Source: Fretibacterium sp.
GTDB lineage: Bacteria; Synergistota; Synergistia; Synergistales; Aminobacteriaceae
Direction: 5' to 3'
NCBI GenBank assembly: GCA_012520235.1
Contig: JAAYOR010000121.1
Coordinates: 1-35,386 of the forward strand
Length of the DNA stretch: 35,386 bases
In this document: positions 30,518-35,386 of the stretch, in pieces
Numbering within the stretch: the stretch's first letter is position 1
How the letters are laid out: each line of letters starts with the position of its first letter
Program-made: the position numbers and the translations under genes
Notes under the pieces: model-generated
Told to the model about the DNA's origin: nothing
The model's database searches: none
What the model saw: only the letters and a program-made list of their open reading frames with translations

Positions 30518-31309
30518 GTGGAGCTGAACGTCAAGGGGGTTCCCGTTCACTTTCGGGACGAAGGGAGTGGCAAGACCGTCCTCTTTCTGCACGGTTGGGG
30601 CGTCGATCACTCGTCGTTTGGTGAGGCCTTTGAGCGTACGCGCGGACACTATCGCGTCTGTGCCCTGGATCTGCCCGGCTTCGGGCGGAGCGAGGAACCC
30701 CCCGCTGCCTGGGGGGTGGGGGACTACGCCGACTTCGTGCTGGCCTTCCTGGCCGAACGGGAGATCCGGGAGGCTGTGCTCGTCGGGCACTCGTTTGGCG
30801 GGAGGATCGCCATCAAGCTGGCTGCCCTGCAGGGGGCGCTTCAGGTCCCTAAGCTGGTGCTTGTGGACAGCGCGGGGGTTCCCCCTGTCCGCACCCTCTC
30901 CCAGAGGCTGAGGACGTTTTTCTACAAGACGGCCCGGCGGCTCCTCTCCATCCCGCCCCTCAGAGAGAGAACCTCCGGTTTCATCGAGAGGTGGAGGATA
31001 AGGCGGGCCTCAACGGACTATCGGAACGCCTCGCCCCGGATGCGCGAGTGTCTCGTCCGGGTCGTCAATGAGGACCTCACCCCTCTTATGCCCCTGATCT
31101 CCTGCCCGACGCTTTTGATCTGGGGAGAGAATGACACGGCCACGCCCGTGAGCGACGCCCGGGTCATGGAGAGGCTGATCCCGGACGCAGGGCTCGTCGT
31201 CTTCAAGAATGCCGGTCACTACTCTTTTCTGGACCAGAGCTATGCCTTTGGACGGGTCCTGGACTCCTTTCTGGGTATCGTGCGAGCGGAGGAGGAGGGA
31301 AGGCCATGA
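30518..31309 (+). CDS. Alpha/beta hydrolase
   Basis: This is a 263-residue serine hydrolase of the alpha/beta fold. The oxyanion-hole motif FLHGWG, the nucleophile elbow GHSFGG (Ser92), the acid in WGENDTATP and the last His in NAGHYSF form a full catalytic set. A lid region of about residues 125-190 is Arg-rich. The GTG at 30518 has TGAGGA 4 bases ahead; a TTG at 30491 would overlap the dipeptidase gene. The stop overlaps murF (ATGA). Its place between a D-Ala-D-Ala peptidase and murF hints at a cell-wall role, but sequence alone gives no substrate. Confidence 0.88.
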   Translation: MELNVKGVPVHFRDEGSGKTVLFLHGWGVDHSSFGEAFERTRGHYRVCALDLPGFGRSEEPPAAWGVGDYADFVLAFLAEREIREAVLVGHSFGGRIAIKLAALQGALQVPKLVLVDSAGVPPVRTLSQRLRTFFYKTARRLLSIPPLRERTSGFIERWRIRRASTDYRNASPRMRECLVRVVNEDLTPLMPLISCPTLLIWGENDTATPVSDARVMERLIPDAGLVVFKNAGHYSFLDQSYAFGRVLDSFLGIVRAEEEGRP

Positions 31310-32859
31310 TCCTGAGGGCAGTCCTGACGGCTTCGTTTCTACTCTGTTATGTGTCGGTAGCCTTTTATGGCCACCACATGCATCAGCTCAACGGCTACAA
31401 GGCCGGCGTGCACCTGACCTGGCTGAGGCGGCGCTTCTGGGATTATCTTCTGCGGCATGGGGCGGGCCTCGTCGTTTTGGTCATTAGCCTCTCGTCCCTC
31501 CGCGGATGGGCCGGGGTCATTCCGGTCTCACTTCTCTTTCTCCTCCAGGCCTGGGTCGGACGGCCCCGCAAGGCCAAAAAGCCGCTGGTCTTCACCCCGC
31601 GTCTCAAGCGGATGGTCCTGACCCACGGGTTTCTAATCGGAGGGGCGGTCGGTCTTTCCTTTCTCTCTGCTCCGGAGAGGCAGTGCCTTTTTCTGGGGCT
31701 CCTTCTTCTCGCTTCACCGTTCGTGCTCCTCCTCTCGAATCTTCTGAACACGCCCCTTGAGAGGGCTATCAACTTCTGGTATGTGAACGACGCGAAGCGT
31801 ATTTTGAGAGAGAGCCCGCGACTGGCAGTCATCGGGGTCACGGGGAGCTACGGTAAGACCAGCACCAAATATTTCCTGCAAAAACTCCTCTCGGGTCGCT
31901 ACAACGTGCTCATGACGCCGGAGAGCTACAACACCACCCTGGGTGTGGTCAAGACGATCCGGATGCAGCTCAGGCCAACTCACGAGCTCTTCGTCTGTGA
32001 GATGGGAGCCCGGAACCGGGGCGATATCAGGGAGATCTGCGAGCTGGTGAACCCGCATTACGGTGTGATCACGTCCATCGGTCCCCAGCACCTGGAGTCC
32101 TTCAGGACCCTTGAAAACGTCCTTGCGACCAAGTTTGAGTTGGCTGATTCTCTCCCGGCCGACGGGGTCGCCTTCCTGAATTGGGACGACCCCAATATCA
32201 GGCAGCGGCCCTGCAGCAGGCGGGTCGTCTCCTACGGCATCATCCAGGAGAAGGCCGACTACCGGGCATGCAATATCCAGGTCTCAGCCTCAGGCTCGTC
32301 CTTCACCGTCCGGCTGAAGGATGGGGAGGAGCGCCGTTTTGAGACACGCCTGATCGGGCGGCACAACGTGCAGAATCTGGTCGGGGCCATTGCCGTGGCC
32401 GATTTTCTGGACGTCCCGGCGGACGACCTCGTCATCGGACTCCGCAGGCTTGAGCCTGTGCCTCATCGCCTGCAGCTGAGGCGGCAGGGTGGCATCACCA
32501 TCATCGACGACACCTACAACTCCAACGAGAGCGGTGCCAAGGCAGCGCTGGACGCGCTGGCGATGTTCGAGGGTTTCAGGATCCTGGCGACCCCCGGCAT
32601 GGTCGAGCTGGGGGAGAAGGAGCACGAGCTCAATCGACGCTTCGGCCTTCAGGCGGCGGAGGTCTGCGATCTCGTCATCCCCGTAGGGGAGGGGCAGACT
32701 GCCAGCTTTGTGGTGGGCCTGAGGGAGGGAGGCTGCCCGGAGGACAGGATAAGGCCCGTTCGGGATATCGAGCAGGCTTTTGAGCTCATTCAGAGTCTCC
32801 CGTCTCAGGGGCGGCCGAAGATCGTGCTGCTGGAGAACGACCTGCCGGACAACTATTGA
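31306..32859 (+). CDS. murF: MurF-like ligase with an N-terminal membrane domain
   Basis: This Mur-family ATP-dependent amide ligase is predicted to add D-Ala-D-Ala to UDP-MurNAc-tripeptide. The central ATPase domain has the P-loop GVTGSYGKTSTK (177-188), then SYNTTLGVV, CEMGARNRGDI and HNVQNLVGAIAVA. The C-terminal ligase domain has IIDDTYNSNESGAKAALDAL and PGMVELGEKEHELN, and ends LLENDLPDNY. Unusually, the first 160 residues are not the normal MurF substrate domain but contain three or four hydrophobic helices (about 4-20, 52-82, 103-121, 127-147), so the enzyme is probably membrane-anchored. Coupled to the hydrolase, 82 bases ahead of ddl. Confidence 0.88.
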   Translation: MILRAVLTASFLLCYVSVAFYGHHMHQLNGYKAGVHLTWLRRRFWDYLLRHGAGLVVLVISLSSLRGWAGVIPVSLLFLLQAWVGRPRKAKKPLVFTPRLKRMVLTHGFLIGGAVGLSFLSAPERQCLFLGLLLLASPFVLLLSNLLNTPLERAINFWYVNDAKRILRESPRLAVIGVTGSYGKTSTKYFLQKLLSGRYNVLMTPESYNTTLGVVKTIRMQLRPTHELFVCEMGARNRGDIREICELVNPHYGVITSIGPQHLESFRTLENVLATKFELADSLPADGVAFLNWDDPNIRQRPCSRRVVSYGIIQEKADYRACNIQVSASGSSFTVRLKDGEERRFETRLIGRHNVQNLVGAIAVADFLDVPADDLVIGLRRLEPVPHRLQLRRQGGITIIDDTYNSNESGAKAALDALAMFEGFRILATPGMVELGEKEHELNRRFGLQAAEVCDLVIPVGEGQTASFVVGLREGGCPEDRIRPVRDIEQAFELIQSLPSQGRPKIVLLENDLPDNY

Positions 32860-32941
32860 TGCGCTGATGCGGATTGGCAGTTTCGTTTGGAAGGGTTCCG
32901 CCTTGGGCGGAGCTCTCTGACACAAGACAGAGGGGTGTGCG

Positions 32942-34132
32942 ATGGCGATAAGGGTAGGGGTTTTTTTCGGGGGCAAAAGCGTTGAACATGAGGTTTCCAT
33001 CATCTCCGCGCTCCAGGCGCTCCCGTTCTTCGACCGGGGCAAATACGATCCTGTGCCGGTCTATATGACCAAAGAGGGGCATATGTACGTCGGAGACCTC
33101 ATTGGAAAAATTGAGGAGTATCAGGATGTCCCCGCCCTCCTCTCCCGAAGCCGGAGGGTTGTTGGCGTTCGAGAGGAAGAGCGCTTCTTCCTGATGCGTT
33201 ACCCCTTTCGGCGCTTTGGCAGTTCGGTGCATTGCGAGCTTGACGTGGCCTTCCCCATCGTCCACGGGACAAACGTTGAGGATGGCGCGCTTCAGGGGTA
33301 TTTCAGAACGATGGGGCTCCCCTTTGTAGGCCCGGACGTGGCCGCCTCAGCCCTTGGCATGGAGAAGGGTTTTATGAAATCTATCCTCAGGGATGCCGGG
33401 CTCCCCGTTCTGGATTGCCGCCACGCTTACGTCCGGGACTTCTTCAGGGACCCGGACGGGACGGTGAGGGATATAGAGGCCGCATTTCCGTACCCTTTGG
33501 TGGTCAAGCCCGTCAACCTGGGCTCCAGCATCGGGATAAGCCGGGCCGAGGATGCCCTGGAGCTGAGAGGAGCGTTGGAACATGCCTTTCAATACGCACA
33601 GAACGCCCTGGTGGAACCGGCTGTCGCTAACCTCAGGGAGGTGAATTGCGCTGTCCTGGGCGACCAGGAGTCCATTTTGGCGTCCGAGTGCGAGGAGCCC
33701 CTGACGACCCATGCCATTTTGAACTATGAGGACAAGTACGCTCAGGGCCCGGCTAAGGGAAAAAGCTTCGGCGTCGGCGGGATGAGCTCCGCCAGGAGGA
33801 AGCTGCCGGCCGACCTGCCTCACGAGGTGCGGGAGCAGGTCAGGAGCCTGGCTCAGAGGACCTTCCGGGCGCTCGGCTGTAACGGCGTCGCGCGTGTGGA
33901 CTTTTTGATGGATGCCTCTGATGGAACCCTCTGGGTCAACGAAATCAACACCATCCCGGGCTCCCTGTCGTTTTATCTGTGGGAGCCCGTGGGGCTTTCC
34001 TACAAAGAGCTCATCGATCGATTGATAGAACTGGCCCTGAAGCGGGAGCGGGAGAAGGCGGGCGTCTCCTATTCCTTTGAGACCAACATCCTGGCAAACC
34101 TGTCCCGCTATGGGGGTAAGGGCAAAAGTTAG
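32942..34132 (+). CDS. ddl: D-alanine--D-alanine ligase
   Basis: This ATP-grasp ligase makes D-Ala-D-Ala for peptidoglycan. Conserved parts are GGKSVEHEVSIIS with Glu15, PIVHGTNVEDGALQGYF, PLVVKPVNLGSSIGIS with the active-site Ser, LVEPAVANLREVNCAVLG, and RVDFLMDASDGTLWVNEINTIPG with metal ligands. The omega-loop NYEDKY keeps the Tyr found in D-Ala-D-Ala ligases, in place of the Phe typical of depsipeptide (D-Lac) ligases, so a normal dipeptide product is predicted. At 396 residues it is longer than E. coli DdlB. The gap before it has a short hairpin (TCCGCC-TTG-GGCGGA) but no T-run, so read-through from murF is likely. Confidence 0.94.
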   Translation: MAIRVGVFFGGKSVEHEVSIISALQALPFFDRGKYDPVPVYMTKEGHMYVGDLIGKIEEYQDVPALLSRSRRVVGVREEERFFLMRYPFRRFGSSVHCELDVAFPIVHGTNVEDGALQGYFRTMGLPFVGPDVAASALGMEKGFMKSILRDAGLPVLDCRHAYVRDFFRDPDGTVRDIEAAFPYPLVVKPVNLGSSIGISRAEDALELRGALEHAFQYAQNALVEPAVANLREVNCAVLGDQESILASECEEPLTTHAILNYEDKYAQGPAKGKSFGVGGMSSARRKLPADLPHEVREQVRSLAQRTFRALGCNGVARVDFLMDASDGTLWVNEINTIPGSLSFYLWEPVGLSYKELIDRLIELALKREREKAGVSYSFETNILANLSRYGGKGKS

Positions 34133-34152
34133 GGAGGCGCTGAAGGGCCTCC
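34133..34152. other. Short hairpin after ddl
   Basis: GGAGGC (34133-34138) can pair with GCCTCC (34147-34152), followed by TTGATTG. It is a weak terminator candidate between ddl and the converging phosphatase gene. Confidence 0.3.
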
Positions 34153-34208
34153 TTGATTGATGCCTCTTGACCGTTGTTAGCTGTCTTTACAAATGAGCCG
34201 ATGCTCCC

Positions 34209-35386
34209 TCAGGCTTCTGAGGCTTTTGTTTTCCGCTTGGGTGTGGAGGAGACTGGGCCCGTGGGCTTGAAACGGAGTTCAAATTCTTTGTCGACTTTGC
34301 CGAAGGCTGTTTTGAGCGACGAGAGGTCATTTTGAGCAGCCGCCAGCTCCACGGAGCACTCCTCCTCACTGACCCCCTGCAGGAGGAGGACGTAGCGCTT
34401 GCCGTCCATCAGGAGTTCCGCCTGGGATATCAGGGAGCGATGGGATCGGTCGAGGGCCTCGCAGAAGCGCAGCAGGGCGCCGTTTAGGGTCACGACGTCC
34501 CGGATGGTCTCAGAGCAGGAGCTCAGGTACTCCTTTGCGAGGCTCTTTTTCCCGTGACAGTAGGCCCCACCTGCCATGATTTCAATCTCCTCGTCGTAGA
34601 ATCCTGCCATCTCCGCGTTGCGGATGAAGTAACAGCTGTGAGCAGGGTGGTTCTTCAGGGACAGCAGCGTCCCCACGTCGTGCAGTAGCGCGGTGTAGCT
34701 CAGAAGCTCCCTGTCATGAGGTTGGGGCTGAATAAGGCCCAGGATGCGGGCGCAGTCAAAGAGGTTCAGAGCCAGATGCTTCACGTGTTCGGCATGACGC
34801 TTCTGCGCTCTGCAGAGCCGGGCCAGCTGAAGGACGCTGAGCTCCCTCACAGGCATGTGTTCGTCCAGGAGGCTCAGGCTGTTTTTGCGCAAGGTGTCCA
34901 GCAGGATGCCGTCCTGAAGGCCACGGCTGCTGACCAGGATGTTCTCCAGCTCCAACTCGGACATGAGGGTCTGGATGATGGCGGCGCCGGCTACGATGAC
35001 CTCTGCCCGTTGGGGGTTTATGCCGGGCAGCTCACGCCTTTTTTCAAGGGGCAGGGAACAGAGAAGCTCTGCCAGCTTGGTCAGGTCGTTGTAATTGAGA
35101 AAACGCTCGTGTGGGGGAAGGGCCTCCAGATGGCTCTCGGGGTCCTTGAGCCTCAGGGCTATCTCGGCCAGGTTTTCGATGGTCCCGGAGCTGCCGACAG
35201 CCAGGTCGATGGCGAAGGTCTTGAGGTGATTGATGGTGCGCCGGGTCTGGTTGCGCACTTTGGCGCATATTTTCCTGTAGACTTTTGGAGGAACCGGCCC
35301 CGTGTCCTCAGACGTGAAAAACTTATTGGTGAACCGGACGCAGCCGCAGTTCATGGAGTCCAGGAAGAAGTATTCCTCGGAGTTCC
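34209..35386 (-). CDS. ppx: Ppx/GppA-type exopolyphosphatase, 5' part outside the window
   Basis: This is the C-terminal portion of an exopolyphosphatase/guanosine pentaphosphatase. The frame stays open to the right edge (NSEEYFFLDSMNCGCVRFTN), so the ATG at 35354 is not the start and the ATPase N-lobe with its GGGSTE motif is missing. What is seen: the glycine block DLAVGSSGTIENLAEIAL, the Ppx region INPQRAEVIVAGAAII with VSSRGLQDGILL, then an HD domain (LLSYTALLHDVGTLL, HPAHSCYFIRN). The tail is basic (TPKRKTKASEA). HD-containing Ppx proteins hydrolyse polyphosphate or (p)ppGpp; which one applies here is open. Confidence 0.9.
   Translation of the reverse strand, partial: NSEEYFFLDSMNCGCVRFTNKFFTSEDTGPVPPKVYRKICAKVRNQTRRTINHLKTFAIDLAVGSSGTIENLAEIALRLKDPESHLEALPPHERFLNYNDLTKLAELLCSLPLEKRRELPGINPQRAEVIVAGAAIIQTLMSELELENILVSSRGLQDGILLDTLRKNSLSLLDEHMPVRELSVLQLARLCRAQKRHAEHVKHLALNLFDCARILGLIQPQPHDRELLSYTALLHDVGTLLSLKNHPAHSCYFIRNAEMAGFYDEEIEIMAGGAYCHGKKSLAKEYLSSCSETIRDVVTLNGALLRFCEALDRSHRSLISQAELLMDGKRYVLLLQGVSEEECSVELAAAQNDLSSLKTAFGKVDKEFELRFKPTGPVSSTPKRKTKASEA

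Overview
The window is a gene-dense, GC-rich bacterial chromosome segment. Its gene content (desulfoferrodoxin and ferritin, a 2-hydroxyacyl-CoA dehydratase-like iron-sulfur pair, chemoreceptors, an M20 amidohydrolase, the non-mevalonate isoprenoid pathway, and D-Ala-D-Ala peptidoglycan genes) fits a strict anaerobe with a motile lifestyle. Gene content and style suggest a member of the Synergistota, but that is inference: there is no rRNA or other marker here to settle it. I see no rRNA or tRNA gene, CRISPR array, prophage or intact insertion sequence.

Layout. The left edge (to 1465) is the 3' end of a chemoreceptor gene, closed by a strong terminator and followed by ogt. At 2063-2528 lies an accessory patch: a dispersed AT-rich repeat, a palindrome-dense element and a broken gene relic. 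These lead into an AT-richer MNT/HEPN (toxin-antitoxin-like) pair. From 8198 back to 3444, the minus strand carries dxs, tlyA, larB and an HD hydrolase, tightly packed. Further right on the minus strand are a TIGR02757-family gene and an oxygen-defence cluster: desulfoferrodoxin, ferritin and a flavoredoxin-like flavoprotein. A 16-bp perfect hairpin sits inside that cluster.

From 11026 to 15066 runs a plus-strand cluster of five exported proteins of unknown function. Two share a C-terminal domain of about 100 residues, and two share a short internal module. It is bounded by a convergent terminator, beyond which a second chemoreceptor (minus strand) ends in what looks like a degenerate zinc-binding CZB domain. 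Next come a glycerate 2-kinase, a double-cubane-type iron-sulfur protein with its ATP-dependent activator, an M20 amidohydrolase, and an unusual single ORF joining a TRIC-type channel to a 14-helix-class MFS transporter.

The right third holds nnrD, a small membrane protein, tsaE and tsaB (metabolite repair and tRNA t6A synthesis), then a DUF819 membrane protein. A peptidoglycan-precursor cluster follows: VanX-like D-Ala-D-Ala dipeptidase, alpha/beta hydrolase, membrane-anchored MurF and Ddl. The 3' end of a Ppx/GppA-type phosphatase gene enters from the right edge. The most unusual items are the TRIC-MFS fusion with an internal translation start, the exported-protein cluster, the dipeptidase beside Ddl and a membrane-anchored MurF, and two strong promoters that each run straight into a terminator-like hairpin.
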